Below are positions 21,101-31,240 of a stretch of 64,000 nt of DNA, piece after piece. Below the pieces are notes generated by a model. That model did no database searches, was not told where the DNA came from, and was given only the letters and a program-made list of their open reading frames with translations. The stretch comes from Rebecca billardiae RCC1528 (lineage: Eukaryota > Haptophyta), in contig OZ251244.1 in the NCBI GenBank assembly GCA_965240325.2, positions 1,054,001 through 1,118,000 of the forward strand. The letters are read 5' to 3'. The position numbers and the translations under genes are program-made. The first letter of the stretch is position 1; the number at the start of each line of letters is the position of its first letter.

Positions 21101-21230
21101 CGTCCTTCCCACGACTGTTTTGTGCTTCATCCTCGAATACAGTTTCTTGTTGCGCCCACAAGCACGCTGCTCACCAGGTTCTTATGAGGTACTCATCAGT
21201 AGTCATCACGGGCAAGTTGGGTAGTAAATC
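18180..21230. repeat. Segmental duplication, copy 2 (S53 protease block)
   Basis: Second copy of the block at 5035-8290, same orientation. The retrotransposon and R2 copy A lie between the two copies. Confidence 0.85.
18622..20847 (-). CDS. S53 sedolisin membrane-anchored serine protease, copy 2
   Basis: 741-aa paralogue of the protease at 5490-7712, with the same signal peptide, prodomain, Glu/Asp pair, oxyanion Asp, GTSIASP nucleophile, calcium-site motifs and C-terminal membrane segment. The first 323 residues are identical to copy 1. The roughly two dozen replacements fall after that, clustered in residues 460-605: for instance ENPMSGTS here against AETCVFGTS, directly before the catalytic Ser. 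Start chosen at the signal-peptide Met; the frame is open 48 codons further upstream with unrelated sequence, which argues that the upstream part is not coding. No intron and no damage seen, so both copies look functional. Confidence 0.88.
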   Translation of the reverse strand: MGSRGTRAAAWLMLASLPALALGADPAAGGAARVQFTLALRRARHQTDAAELARVAASRHYLSLSAAAERIELSCSAEAAAHELGLYEAIGFTVARRLLGGRYAVLEGPPAKANVLALVCATAQASGTGMKNKQMVCNGTQPSAESTAAFDAWPLQKVVDLAAETIEGTPIPTDAHCMGALFDLRLLGAAPSTPARVTHPPPLGVDALPAACTAEAVVERIEQYQSVTWRALANSYGVNPTFNASAARARIGLVEFSPGTSGAQFDPADLLCLQARTGARTSARVTAVYTADGVSSGLCTSCTSNVDQEAALDVQAALTVNQHADGEFVSLGTGLTMLSEIQSGFTTALVQYVHTLVERDAAAGPTPDFLSISYGAPEGYDAGAEPLGSAPGYTVTEGQKEALRAVCDELYVLALAGITTFASSGDGGCSGARNGSYACNAYRPEFPASCPWVTAVGATTFKAGLGCRECETTTMADGVLGVAGPPLITSGGGISDVFTADAGYDFSWQLGSPAPRARAYPDVAAVGANFAVVLGGVENPMSGTSIASPVMAGLISLAFTGERFGWINPLLYRAHAETAGSAAPAFYDVTVGNNGWGEIGAPAFPAKPRPYSSCFNPAVRYNATVGYDLTTGLGTLGHGAETLLRRLTPGLPAQLFEPSLIAARAEPAPRGLPVSHASSQPHAGGAVVGMLAGVGMAAVALGAVAVAIKQHYYGYARRSGAAKAATAASSPAPPTRAHHLL

Positions 21231-21499
21231 TACCCGCCCGACGGCGGGTAGATTTGTACATTCATTCACTGACGTCGTCGCAACGACTACTACGTCGTCA
21301 ACATGCTTGTACTTGTGTAATTCTGGCCGCGCCGCGCGTGGCGGCAATTCGCCATCAATCATGATATGCAGCGGCATGATGCAATTCTGCCGTATGGCGG
21401 AGCAGTGGGTAGTACGTCGTAATTCGAAAGCGCTAGCTCGTAGTTAGTCGTCTACTTAATCATCCGGACACGGTTCGGGCAGGTGATGACGCCGGAGTT
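20848..21499. other. Intergenic, upstream flank of S53 copy 2
   Basis: Patchy match to 7713-8290 in the first 380 bases, then unique sequence. No gene is recognised apart from a perfect hairpin at 21226-21255. Confidence 0.5.
21226..21255. repeat. Perfect 13-bp hairpin, 4-nt loop
   Basis: AAATCTACCCGCC is followed by the loop CGAC and the exact reverse complement. It lies in intergenic DNA; function unknown. Confidence 0.85.
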
Positions 21500-22174
21500 C
21501 AGGTCGGGGCGGGGCGGCGCGCGCTGCACTGCCCCGCGCTGCGCCAGCGCCGAGCCCGCCGCCCGGTCCGAGGGCCGTAGGCGTAGAGCGTACGCCGACC
21601 GGAGGCGGGCGCGCGGAGCCGGCCGTCGCGAACGCAGCGGCTGCGCGTGCCACGGCGTGGCAGCACTCGGCAGCGGCACTGTCCGAGGCCGCCGGGTGTT
21701 GATGGGGGCTCCGATCCAGCAAGCGCCTCCCCATCATCTGGTTGGGCGGCCGAGTTGGTCTGGCGGGCGGGGCGCGCACCGTACGAGCTGCCAAGCACCA
21801 CCGCCGAGCCCGCCGCCCGGCCCGAGGGCCGTAGAGCGTGCGCCGGCAAGACGGGTCAAGGAGGCGGGCGCGCGGCCATCGACCGAGCGCGCGGCGATGA
21901 GGTCCGAGTTGATCGGGGCTCCGCTCCGGAAGCCCGCCGGCGAAACCACACAGGTTGGATGGCCAAGCTGGTCTGGGCGGGGCGCGCACCGCACTGCACT
22001 GTGCCTCCTCCGCCGAGCCCGCCACCCGGCCCGAGGCGGGTAGAACGTGCACCGGCCGTCGACCGAGCACGCGCTGACGACGCCCGGCGCGCGTGACAGC
22101 ACGACTCGCAAGCACTCGGCTAGTCCGAGGCCAAGTGTTCACGTGGTCAGCGTCAGACGGCGCCCGATCATATC
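21500..22174 (+). repeat. Three diverged tRNA-Leu-derived repeat units
   Basis: Units beginning about 21500, 21740 (GGTTGGGCGGCCGAGTTGG) and 21953 (GGTTGGATGGCCAAGCTGG) share the GC-rich body and a gttgatggggctccgctcc tail with the copies at 4.6 and 9.1 kb. They lie directly upstream of the homogeneous 222-bp array and look like older members of the same family. Confidence 0.65.
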
Positions 22175-23949
22175 GGTCGGGTGGCCGAGTTGGTCGTGGC
22201 GAAACGCGCACGGCACTGCCCCGCGCCGCCGCCGAGCCCGCCGCCCGCCGGCTCGAGGCGGGGAGCGCGTGCGCCGCACCGGTCGTCGACCGCGGAGCGC
22301 GCGCGCAGCGGGCGTGCGCGAGTGGCCCAGCCACTATCTACTCGGCTCGCCCGACACGCACGGGGCCCGCCGCGCCGCGCACCCCCCCAGGCGCAAGGTT
22401 GGGTGGCCGAGTTGGTCGTGGCGAAACGCGCACGGCACTGCCCCGCGCCGCCGCCGAGCCCGCCGCCCGCCGGCTCGAGGCGGGGAGCGCGTGCGCCGCA
22501 CCGGTCGTCGACCGCGGAGCGCGCGCGCAGCGGGCGTGCGCGAGTGGCCCAGCCACTATCTACTCGGCTCGCCCGACACGCACGGGGCCCGCCGCGCCGC
22601 GCACCCCCCCAGGCGCAAGGTTGGGTGGCCGAGTTGGTCGTGGCGAAACGCGCACGGCACTGCCCCGCGCCGCCGCCGAGCCCGCCGCCCGCCGGCTCGA
22701 GGCGGGGAGCGCGTGCGCCGCACCGGTCGTCGACCGCGGAGCGCGCGCGCAGCGGGCGTGCGCGAGTGGCCCAGCCACTATCTACTCGGCTCGCCCGACA
22801 CGCACGGGGCCCGCCGCGCCGCGCACCCCCCCAGGCGCAAGGTTGGGTGGCCGAGTTGGTCGTGGCGAAACGCGCACGGCACTGCCCCGCGCCGCCGCCG
22901 AGCCCGCCGCCCGCCGGCTCGAGGCGGGGAGCGCGTGCGCCGCACCGGTCGTCGACCGCGGAGCGCGCGCGCAGCGGGCGTGCGCGAGTGGCCCAGCCAC
23001 TATCTACTCGGCTCGCCCGACACGCACGGGGCCCGCCGCGCCGCGCACCCCCCCAGGCGCAAGGTTGGGTGGCCGAGTTGGTCGTGGCGGGGCGCGCACG
23101 ACACTGCCCCGCGCCGCCGCCGAGCCCGCCGCCCGCCGGCTCGAGGCGGGGAGCGCGTGCGCCGCACCGGTCGTCGACCGCGGAGCGCGCGCGCAGCGGG
23201 CGTGCGCGAGTGGCCCAGCCACTATCTACTCGGCTCGCCCGACACGCACGGGGCCCGCCGCGCCGCGCACCCCCCCAGGCGCAAGGTTGGGTGGCCGAGT
23301 TGGTCGTGGCGAAACGCGCACGGCACTGCCCCGCGCCGCCGCCGAGCCCGCCGCCCGCCGGCTCGAGGCGGGGAGCGCGTGCGCCGCACCGGTCGTCGAC
23401 CGCGGAGCGCGCGCGCAGCGGGCGTGCGCGAGTGGCCCAGCCACTATCTACTCGGCTCGCCCGACACGCACGGGGCCCGCCGCGCCGCGCACCCCCCCAG
23501 GCGCAAGGTTGGGTGGCCGAGTTGGTCGTGGCGAAACGCGCACGGCACTGCCCCGCGCCGCCGCCGAGCCCGCCGCCCGCCGGCTCGAGGCGGGGAGCGC
23601 GTGCGCCGCACCGGTCGTCGACCGCGGAGCGCGCGCGCAGCGGGCGTGCGCGAGTGGCCCAGCCACTATCTACTCGGCTCGCCCGACACGCACGGGGCCC
23701 GCCGCGCCGCGCACCCCCCCAGGCGCAAGGTTGGGTGGCCGAGTTGGTCGTGGCGAAACGCGCACGGCACTGCCCCGCGCCGCCGCCGAGCCCGCCGCCC
23801 GCCGGCTCGAGGCGGGGAGCGCGTGCGCCGCACCGGTCGTCGACCGCGGAGCGCGCGCGCAGCGGGCGTGCGCGAGTGGCCCAGCCACTATCGACTCGGC
23901 TGCCCGACACGCACGGGGCCCGCCGCGCCGCGCCCCTCCCCAGGCGCAA
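22175..23949 (+). repeat. Eight-unit 222-bp tandem array of defective tRNA-Leu-like copies
   Basis: Units start at 22175, 22397, 22619, 22841, 23063, 23285, 23507 and 23729 (the last 221 bp) and are nearly identical. Each begins like the tRNA-Leu that ends the array: 5' acceptor strand GGTTGGG, then TGGCCGAGTTGGTC, the D arm and an intact A box. About 150 nt later each carries GCGAGTGGCCCAGCCA, which keeps part of the T stem and the complete 3' acceptor strand CCCAGCC with discriminator A, but has lost the T loop and B box. The middle is about 115 nt of unrelated GC-rich sequence. A weak B-box-like GGCTCGAGGC lies about 78 nt after the unit start. No unit contains a run of four T. Confidence 0.85.
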
Positions 23950-24032
23950 GGTTGGGTGGCCGAGTTGGTCTAAGGCGTGGCGTTAAGGCCGCCATCTCTT
24001 CGGAGGCGCGAGTTCGAATCTCGTCCCAGCCA
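23950..24032 (+). tRNA. tRNA-Leu(AAG): tRNA-Leu, anticodon AAG
   Basis: An 83-nt class II tRNA that folds well: acceptor GGTTGGG/CCCAGCC, D stem GCC/GGC, anticodon stem TGGCG/CGCCA with loop TTAAGGC (anticodon AAG), variable arm CTC-TTCG-GAG, T stem GCGAG/CTCGT with loop TTCGAAT, discriminator A. No intron and no encoded CCA, as usual for eukaryotes. A-box and B-box promoters are intact. It directly ends the array of defective copies. Confidence 0.95.
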
Positions 24033-24048
24033 CAAGGTTATTGTTGCC

Positions 24049-24052
24049 TTTT
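24049..24052 (+). terminator. Pol III T-run terminator of tRNA-Leu(AAG)
   Basis: TTTT lies 17 nt after the tRNA. It is the first T4 run downstream of the entire 222-bp array, so any Pol III transcript begun in the array could read through to here. Confidence 0.6.
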
Positions 24053-24279
24053 GCTGTGAGGGGCCAGCTTTTGGCCGCGCGCGCGGTGTCGTGTTGAGCG
24101 CGCGCGCGCGTGCTCCAGCCCGCGCCGAGCGCGTGACCTCGCATCCCGGGGCCGCTCGACTGGCCGGGGAACGGAGTCCAGAGGCCACGACGACCGCTCC
24201 CGCGCAAACCACCCCCGACCCGATGGTAAACCCCGCGGACGCTTGACCGCGGACGGCCGGTCTGTTAGCTGCGACGCCG

Positions 24280-24935
24280 GGGCCGCGGATGGCGCTGCGG
24301 CTGGGCCGCGCGGGTCGGGCACGTTGTGGTCGTGTGCGCGGCGCCGGCAGGAAGCTCGGTGTATCCCGCCGTCGTGGGGACGCGGTAGAGGCACCCGGCA
24401 TCGCTGACTCGCAGCGCCACAACTTCGGCTCACGGCCGCGCCTCGCCCGCGGTCGCGGAGCGTTCCGCGCGGAGTCAGTCGGCGGCGCGGCGGTGCGGTT
24501 GCCGACGAGTCGGCCACTCGGCCACCGCTCGGCGCTCTCCGCCTTGTTTAACGGCACCAGGGCGCTGTCTTCCGTGCCCGCTGCGCGTGGTACGGCCGAG
24601 CTACCAGGGAAGCGCGCTGGCTTACGGCGCCGTGCACCGCGGCAGCCATCGTTGTCGTGTGATCAAGGAGTGACAGAAGGACTGATCCTCAGCCATCCGG
24701 ACATTTCTGTCCGGCTTTCGACCTCCTCAGCGCTCAGAATGATAGTCAGATTGCGATCAGGTCAGCGATGGCGGCCGCGACCGCGCGCACCAACGGACGC
24801 GATCTCATTTGGCGCATTGTCACTCATCGCGCACGCCTAGCCTTCTGCTCTACTGCGCGCGACGACCCGTACCGATCGCGCCACGGTGAGATCGCCGGTC
24901 GGCCCAACTGATCCGCCGCCGCCGGCCGCCAGCCC
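24280..24935. repeat. ~650-bp direct repeat, copy A
   Basis: Matches 26357-27012: gcgctgcggctgggccgcg..., gaagctcggtgtatcccgcc, gacgcggtagaggcacccgg, tcgttgtcgtgtgatcaagg, and a small inverted element with ccggaca/tgtccgg arms. Indels separate the copies. Confidence 0.75.
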
Positions 24936-25984
24936 GGCGCCGGCGGCGCGGCTCGCGCAGCGCTGGGCGCGGCGCTCGCGTGGCCTCCGCCTGCGCGGCG
25001 CCTCGCCATGCCGCGAGGGCGAGCCAGGCCGAGGCTCCGCACGCCACCCGGCGCCCCCGCTCCCCACGGGCGCCATGCCCGCCGGAGCAGTGGCGCCGGC
25101 CACGCCACGCCACGCCGGCCCGCCCTCGGCCGCGCCGCCTGCGCGCCGTCGGCTGCGGCGGGAGGCCGGCCCGACCCGGTACGCGTCGCGCGCGCTCCCC
25201 CGCCCCAGCCCGCGTGCCGTGGCCGCGGGCGCGCGCGCCGCCGCGCGCGGACGGCGCGCCTCGCGCCCACCTGCCTGGCCGGCCGAGCGCCTTCCGGCGG
25301 AGCACGTGGCCGAGGGTGGGGTCGTAGTAGACGAGGGGCTCGGTGAGTGAGCGCGCCGCCGAGTGCGCTCTGGGCACGCTCTAGAGAGAGAGAGAGAGAA
25401 AGAGTTCACACAGACGCTGATGCGGTGGTCGCGCGCGGGCGCACGGCGCTCGCCCAATGCATGGGCCTGCAACCTCCCCGTCGCCCCTCCGCGGCTGTGC
25501 CACCGGGAGGCGGGCCGTCGCTCGTGTTCCGACGACGGACGCGCGCCCGGCGGGCGGTGGCTTGCTCGTGGGCGGCCACTCGCGTGCGTGGAGCACTGTC
25601 TGCGTCGAGCAGTCACTTCCGCCGTGCGCGCCCGGCGCGCGCTGCCCGCGCATGCGTCCGTGACTAGCGACGTTCGGTGCTCGGGCCTCGCCGGAGCCAT
25701 TCGGGCACGCTGAACGGCGGCGAGGCGTGCGCGCGGCTCTCCCTGCCACACCCCTGTACCGCAACGGCCACGTCCCTACGAGGTCGCCATCTCGCCCGCC
25801 GGCAGCGCCCGTTCCTTCCCGGCCACGCCGCGCGCGGCGGACGAGGTGGAAGATGGGGGCGCGGGGGCGGGGGCAGGCTGGGCTGGTGCGTGGCGCCAGC
25901 CACGTCCGCGACGCGCTCGCGCCACGCGCCGCCGAGCAGCGCGCGCCAGGCATGCGTGAGCTTGCTGGCCGAGTGCTGTCACGG

Positions 25985-26325
25985 CGCGCGCGCTCTGGTC
26001 GACGGCCGCGCGCACGCTCTTTAGTCTATTCCCTCGGGCCGGGCGGCGAGCTCGGCGGTGGCAGCACAGGGCAGTGCGGTGCGCGCCCCGCCCAGACCAG
26101 CTCGACCGCCGCGCGCGCGGGCCTCGGCCCCTCCGCCCCGGAGGCCGGAGCCAGCAAGTGCTGGCCGAGTGCCGCTACCTACGGCGCGCGCGCCTCCGAC
26201 TCGCTCACGAGTCACGGCCGACTGGACGGCCGCGCGCGTGACGCCTCCGCTCGGCGCACGCTCTACCCTCCGGCCGGGCGGCGGGCTCGGCGGCGGCGGC
26301 GCGAGGCAGTGAGCGGAGCGCCCCT
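25985..26325 (-). repeat. Inverted tRNA-derived repeat, about 1.5 units
   Basis: On the minus strand it shows the family's GC-rich body twice (gcactgccct..., gccgagctcgccgcccggcc), including the stretch that encodes the same Pro/Ala-rich shadow peptide as the array. The tRNA 5' part is not well kept. Confidence 0.55.
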
Positions 26326-26356
26326 CCACCGGTCACCCGGTCTGCGCCGCTGCACG

Positions 26357-27012
26357 GACGAGGGCGCTGCGGCTGGGCCGCGCGGGTCGGGCACGTTGCG
26401 GTTGTGTGCGCGGCCCCGGCAGGAAGCTCGGTGTATCCCGCCGTCATGGGGACGCGGTAGAGGCACCCGGCATCGCTGACTCGCAGCGCCACAACTTCGG
26501 CTCACGGCCGCGCCTGGTGCCGCCGGAGCGTTCACCGCACGACCGTCAGTCGGCGGCGCGGCGGTGCGGTTGCCGACGAGTCGGCCACCGCTCGGCGCTC
26601 TCTGGCGCCGGCGCCAGGGCGCTGTCTTCTGTGCGCGGTGCGCGTGGCACGGCCGAGCGACCAGGCAAGCGCGCGTCCCGTCAAGGGTGGCTTGCCGCGT
26701 GGCTGCGCCGTGCACCGCGGCAGCCATCGTTGTCGTGTGATCAAGGAGTGACAGAAGGAGTAGCCATCCGGACATTTTTGTCCGGCTTTCGGGACCTCAG
26801 CGCGGCAGAATGCGATGGCGGCCGCGACCGGGACGCGGCTATCTCGTGGCGCATCTTATCAGTCATCACGTCGTGGTCGTCATGGCCTCGGTGGTGCGCG
26901 CCGCGCACGCCTGGCCTTGTGATCTACTGCGCGTGACGACCCTTCCGTTCGCGCCACGGTGACATCGCGCCGGTCGGCCCAACTGATCGGCCGCCGCCGG
27001 CCGCCAGCTGCC
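26357..27012. repeat. ~650-bp direct repeat, copy B
   Basis: Same orientation as 24280-24935. It includes an extra ~30-bp segment near 26880 and lacks a ~10-bp segment near 26580, relative to copy A. Confidence 0.75.
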
Positions 27013-27185
27013 GTCCGGCCGCCGGGGCCGAGAAAGTTTTTCCCCGCCAGAATGGCCGGCCGCGGTTCTGCCGACCGCGCGGCGAGCCGGGCCTCGGGCG
27101 GCGCGGCCCGCCGCCGGCGAGCCGGGCCTCGGGGCCGCCCGCGCGTCACAGACGGGCCGGCTCCCGCCGCCGCCGTCCGACGCGG

Positions 27186-29282
27186 TCACCACAGCCGGGC
27201 GGCGCTACCGCTCGCCGCCGCCGGCGCCGGCGCCGGCGGCCAGCCGAGCCGCCGCCACCCCGCCGCCGCCCCGCCGCCCCAGCCGCCGTCGTCGGAGCGC
27301 TGCTCGGTGGCGGCCGCGCCGCCGGCGCCGCCGCCCCACGCATGGTGGCCGTCTCCGCCAAACCAGCCGCCGCCGCCGCGCTCATCATGGCCCCAGCGCA
27401 ACGCCGCCGACGGCGGCGCGCCGCCGCCACCCTCCGCCCACGCCGCCGCCGCCGAGTCGCGACTCCGGTCGTCCGCGAGCGCGTGCAACCGCGCCGCCTC
27501 CGCCGCGAGCGCGCCGGCGAGGCTGAGGCTCGGCAGCCGCGGGAGCGCGAGCGCGTGCGCGGCCGCGACAGCGGGCGAGAAGCTCGGCGGCGCCTCGCGC
27601 GCGCACGCGGCGTGGAGGCGGTGGGCGCCGGCGCCGTCCGGCCGCCGCGCGCCGTGTCGCCGCCGCGCGCCGCGCGCGCGCGGCGCCGGCGGCAGCGGCG
27701 ACGGCGGCGACAGCGGCGGCCAGCCGTCGCCGTCAGACGCGCGCGCGCGCGGCAGCGGCGGCGGTGACGGCGGCGGCGACGAGGACGACGACGCCGAAGC
27801 GGACGCCGCCGCGGCACGCCGCGTCTCGGCCGGAGCCGCGCCCAGCGCGAGCTTGAGCGCCGCAGTGATCGCCCGCACGGCGCGGTCGTCGTCCGCGCCG
27901 CCGCCGCCGCGTCCGCCACCGCCGTAGCCGCCGCCGCCGCCGCCGCCGCCGCCGCGCCCGCCACCGCCGCGTCCACCGCCGCCGGCACCGGCAGCCGGCG
28001 GCGCGACCGCAGACGCGCGGCCGTCAGCCGCGGCGCCGATCGCGCCCCACGCTGCCCGCGCGCGCGCCAGCGCCGCGCCCTCCGCGGCGGCCGCGCCGGC
28101 GGCGCGCCGCCACGCCAGCGCGCCGCGCCACCGCGCCCACGCGCGCCGCAGCCGCGGCGCGGCGGCGGGCGGCGCGGGGACAGCGGCGGCGGCGGAGCGC
28201 GCCGCGGCGCGGCGGCGCCAGCGGCGCGCGGCCGCCGCCGCCGCCGCGCTCTCCCCGCTCGGGCGGCGGCGCGGCCCCCCGCGCGCCAGCGCGCCGCGCC
28301 ACCGCGCCCACGCGCGCCGCAGCCGCGCGGCGGCGGCGGCGGGCGGCGCGGGCGCGGCGGCGGCGGCGGCGGCGGCGCGCGCCGCGGCGCGGCGGCGCCA
28401 GCGGCGCGCGGCGGCGGCGCGCGCCGCCGCCGGCGCGCTCTCTCCGCGCGGCCCCCCGCGCGCCAGCGCGCCGCGCCAGCGCGCCCACGCGCGGCACAGC
28501 CGCATGGCGGCGGCGGCCGCCGCGGCGGCGTCGGCGTCGGCGCGGCGCGCGGCGCGCGGCGCGAGCCCGCGGCGCCAGCGCGCCCACGCGCGCCGCCGGC
28601 GCGCGGCGGCGGCGGCGTCGGCGCGCGCGCGCGCGCGCGCGGCGCGGCGGCGCCAGCGGCGCGCGGCGAGGCGCGCGCCGGCGCGCCGGTGCGGCCCGCG
28701 CGCCGCCCCGCCCGCGAGCGTCGTCGCCGCCGCCGCCGCCGCCGCCGGCGGCGCGCGCGCGAGCGCGCGCAGCGCGGCGCGCAGCGCGGCCGCGCGGCCG
28801 CGCGCGGCGGCGCGCGCGCCGCGCGCGCCGCGCGCGGCGCGCGCCGCCGCGGCCGCGCGCAGCGCGCGCAGCGCGAGCACGTGGCGCAGCGCGGCGGCCC
28901 ACGCGGCGCGCCGCGCGCCGCGCGCCGCGTCGCGCGCCCACGCGCGCAGCCGCGCCGCGCCGCGCCGCGCCGCGGCGGCGCGCGCGCGCGCGGCGGCGCG
29001 CGCGCGGCGCGCGCGCGCGCCGCGCCGCCAGCGGCGCAGCGCGGCGCGCGCGCCGGCGCGCGCGGCGCGCGCGACGGCGGCGCGCCACGCGGCGAGCGCG
29101 CGCGCGAGCGGGCGGCGCGCGCGGCCCCACGGCGGCCGCGCCGCGCGCGCGCGCGCGCGCCACGCGCCGCGCCGCGCCGCCGCGCGCAGCGCGGCGCGCA
29201 GCGCGGCGGCGCGCGCGGCGGCGCGCGCCGCCGCGCGCGCCGCCGCGCGCGCCGCCGCGCCGCCGAGCCGCGCGAGCGCGCG

Positions 29283-29313
<31 letters not shown>

Positions 29314-30260
29314 AGCGTGCGCACGGCCCACGCGCGCGCGGTGCGCCGCGCCCACGCCGCGAGCGCCACGCCCGCGCGCGCGCGCGCCACCACCGCCGCG
29401 AGGTCGGCGGCGCGCGCCGCGGCCGCGGCCGCGGCCGCCCACGCGCGCAGCGCGCGGCCGCGCGCGCGCGCCGCGCCGCCGCCGCCGCCGCCGCCGCCGC
29501 GGCGCGGCGCGGCGGCGCGCGCGGCGCGGCGCGCGCGCGCCCACGCGCCGCCGCGCGCGAGCGCCCCGCCGAGGCGCGCCGCGCGCCCCAGCCGCGCCGT
29601 GCCGCCGCGCACCGCCGCGTCCGCCGCGGCGGCGCGCAGCGCGCGCAGCGCGCGCGCCGCGCGCGCCGCGTCGCCCGCGGCCGCGGCGCGCGCGGCCGCG
29701 CGCGCGGCCGCGGCCGCGGGCAGCGCGGCGCGCGCAAAGGCGCGCCAGCGCGCGCGCGCGAGCAGCAGCCGCGCGAGCGCGCGCTCGACCCGCCGCGCGT
29801 GCGCCCGCGCCCACCACCGCCGCCCGCCGCGGCGCAGCGCGGCGCGCGCGCGCGCGGCGGCGCGCGCGGCGCGGCGCGCGGCGGCGGCGCCGAGCGCGCG
29901 CAGCGCGCGCGCGGCCGCGCGCCGCCGCCGGTGCGCGCGCGCGCGGCGGCGCGCGCCCCGCGCGGCGGCGGCGCGCGCGGCGCGCTCGGCCCAGCGCGCG
30001 AGCGCGCGCCGCGCCGCCGCCGCCGCGCCGCCGCCGCGCGCCGCCGCCGCCGCCGCCGCGGCGACGCGGCTCGCGGCGGCGCGCGCCGCGCCGCGCCGCG
30101 CCGCGGCCGCGCGCCACGCGCGCAGCGCCGCGGCGGGCGGCAGCGCGCGCGCCGCCGCGAGCTCGGGCGGCGGCGGCGCGGGCAGCAGGCGCGCCATCGT
30201 CTCCGCCGTCGGCCCCCGCGGCGGCGCCGCCGCCGTCGCCGCCGCCATCGTCGCCGCCGT

Positions 30261-30294
<34 letters not shown>

Positions 30295-30860
30295 CATGCT
30301 GGCGAGGGCGGCGGCGGCCGCGCGTCCGCGAGCAGGGCGGCGAGCTGCTGCTGGCGGCGGAGCCACTCGGGCTGGCGGCCGAGCGGCGTGTTGAACGCGG
30401 GCGGCGGCGTGGGCGGCGCGAGCAGCGCGCCGCCGCGCGGCGCGGGCGGCGGCGTGGGCGCGCGCGGCCGCGGCGCGGCGCGCGCGCCCGGCGCCGCGCC
30501 GTCCGCCGTCGCCGCGCGCGCGCCGAGCGCGCGCGCGCGCGCGGGCGAGGGCGTGCGCGAGACGGACTCGGGCGAGGAGCCGATGTCGAAGGCGAACTCG
30601 AGCGGCAGGCTGCCGCCGCCCTCGGCCCCCTCGCCGCCCGGCGACGCGGTCGGCGGCGGCGGCCGAGCGCCGGCGAGCGCGCCGGGCTCGGTGTGAGCGC
30701 GCGGCGCGAGCAGCGTGGCGCGCGCGAGCCGCGTCGCGCGCGCGACGCGGCGCCACGCGCCCCAGCGCAGCGCGAGCCGCCGCTCCGCGCGCTCGCGCGC
30801 GCCGTCCGCCGGCGCGGCGCGGACGGCGTAGGGCGGGCGCAGCGCGGGCCGCGGCGCCAT
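27186..30860 (-). CDS. Ala/Arg-rich Trp-repeat protein, possibly Sfi1-like (centrin binding)
   Basis: A 1224-aa frame starting MAPRPALR. It has a Pro-rich, low-complexity N-terminal 250 residues, then about 700 residues of Ala/Arg helices with Trp at roughly regular spacing (for example ALRAWRAAAARR, LRRWRRGARARR, LRRAWARWRGAL). Three near-identical 60-65-residue repeats precede a Gly/Ser/Pro-rich tail ending GSAARLW. Alternating Trp-containing helices about 30 residues apart fit Sfi1 repeats, which bind centrin at centrosomes and basal bodies. The DNA is so GC-rich that the other two minus frames also stay open for 1065-1316 codons; I chose this frame because only it gives regular Trp helices. 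Introns, start and function are all uncertain. Confidence 0.5.
28085..28500 (-). repeat. Three tandem ~190-bp repeats inside the Trp-repeat ORF
   Basis: The units encode LRRAWARWRGALA... followed by ARRWRRRAAAR. They are nearly identical in DNA, pointing to recent unequal exchange. Confidence 0.7.
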
Positions 30861-31240
30861 CTTGTAGAGATGGCTTTTCTCGCGTCCGTGGACGGGCGGG
30901 CGTTTCGCAATTCGTCCCTAAAGTTGCGCCGCGGCAGCCGCCCGGCGGCGGGGCGCGCCAGCGCGCAGGCCGGCGGCGGCTCCGAGGGGCGGACTGGCGG
31001 CGGTCGCGCCCGAGCTGACGCAGCGCAGCGCGCGCGGTCCGGGCCGATCGAGCGGGGCAAGGTGACGGCGCGTCCGTAGCGTCGGCCCGCGGCCACGAGC
31101 GTGTTGCTGGCGTGAGTGTCCCGCGGCGGGTCCGCCCGGCGCCAGGCGGCGTGAGTGTGTGTGGTGATATGATTTTAATCACAGCTTCGTGTGCGACGCA
31201 CTCTTCTTGTACCCACCGCAAGCGTGAACAGAGTCCGGAA
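30861..31240. other. Intergenic between Trp-repeat ORF and tRNA-Leu(UAG)
   Basis: Upstream region of the minus-strand Trp-repeat gene. No gene recognised. Confidence 0.45.

Larger units (their letters stand above)
24033..27185. other. Repeat-rich intergenic region
   Basis: No conserved protein is visible in six frames. It contains the paired ~650-bp direct repeats (24280-24935 and 26357-27012), an inverted tRNA-derived unit (25985-26325), a short (GA)n run (25383-25401) and GC-rich filler. Minus-strand sequence near 24.51 kb has GGTGGCCGAGTGG, resembling a tRNA A box, but no complete tRNA fold. Confidence 0.5.

Noticed and set aside
22047-24059. A 670-aa plus-strand ORF (and 593-626-aa frames on both strands) with a 74-residue repeat
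   Set aside because: It is the translation of the 222-bp (divisible by three) tRNA-derived array. All frames stay open because the unit lacks stops; composition is Arg/Pro/Ala noise.
24480-24560. A second tRNA on the minus strand (GGTGGCCGAGTGG)
   Set aside because: Only an A-box-like match; no anticodon arm, T arm or acceptor pairing, and the matching repeat copy at 26.6 kb lacks part of it.
27146-31096. 1316-aa Arg-rich frame overlapping the Trp-repeat ORF
   Set aside because: Over half Arg/Pro/Ala with no regular pattern; another frame shows spaced Trp helices.
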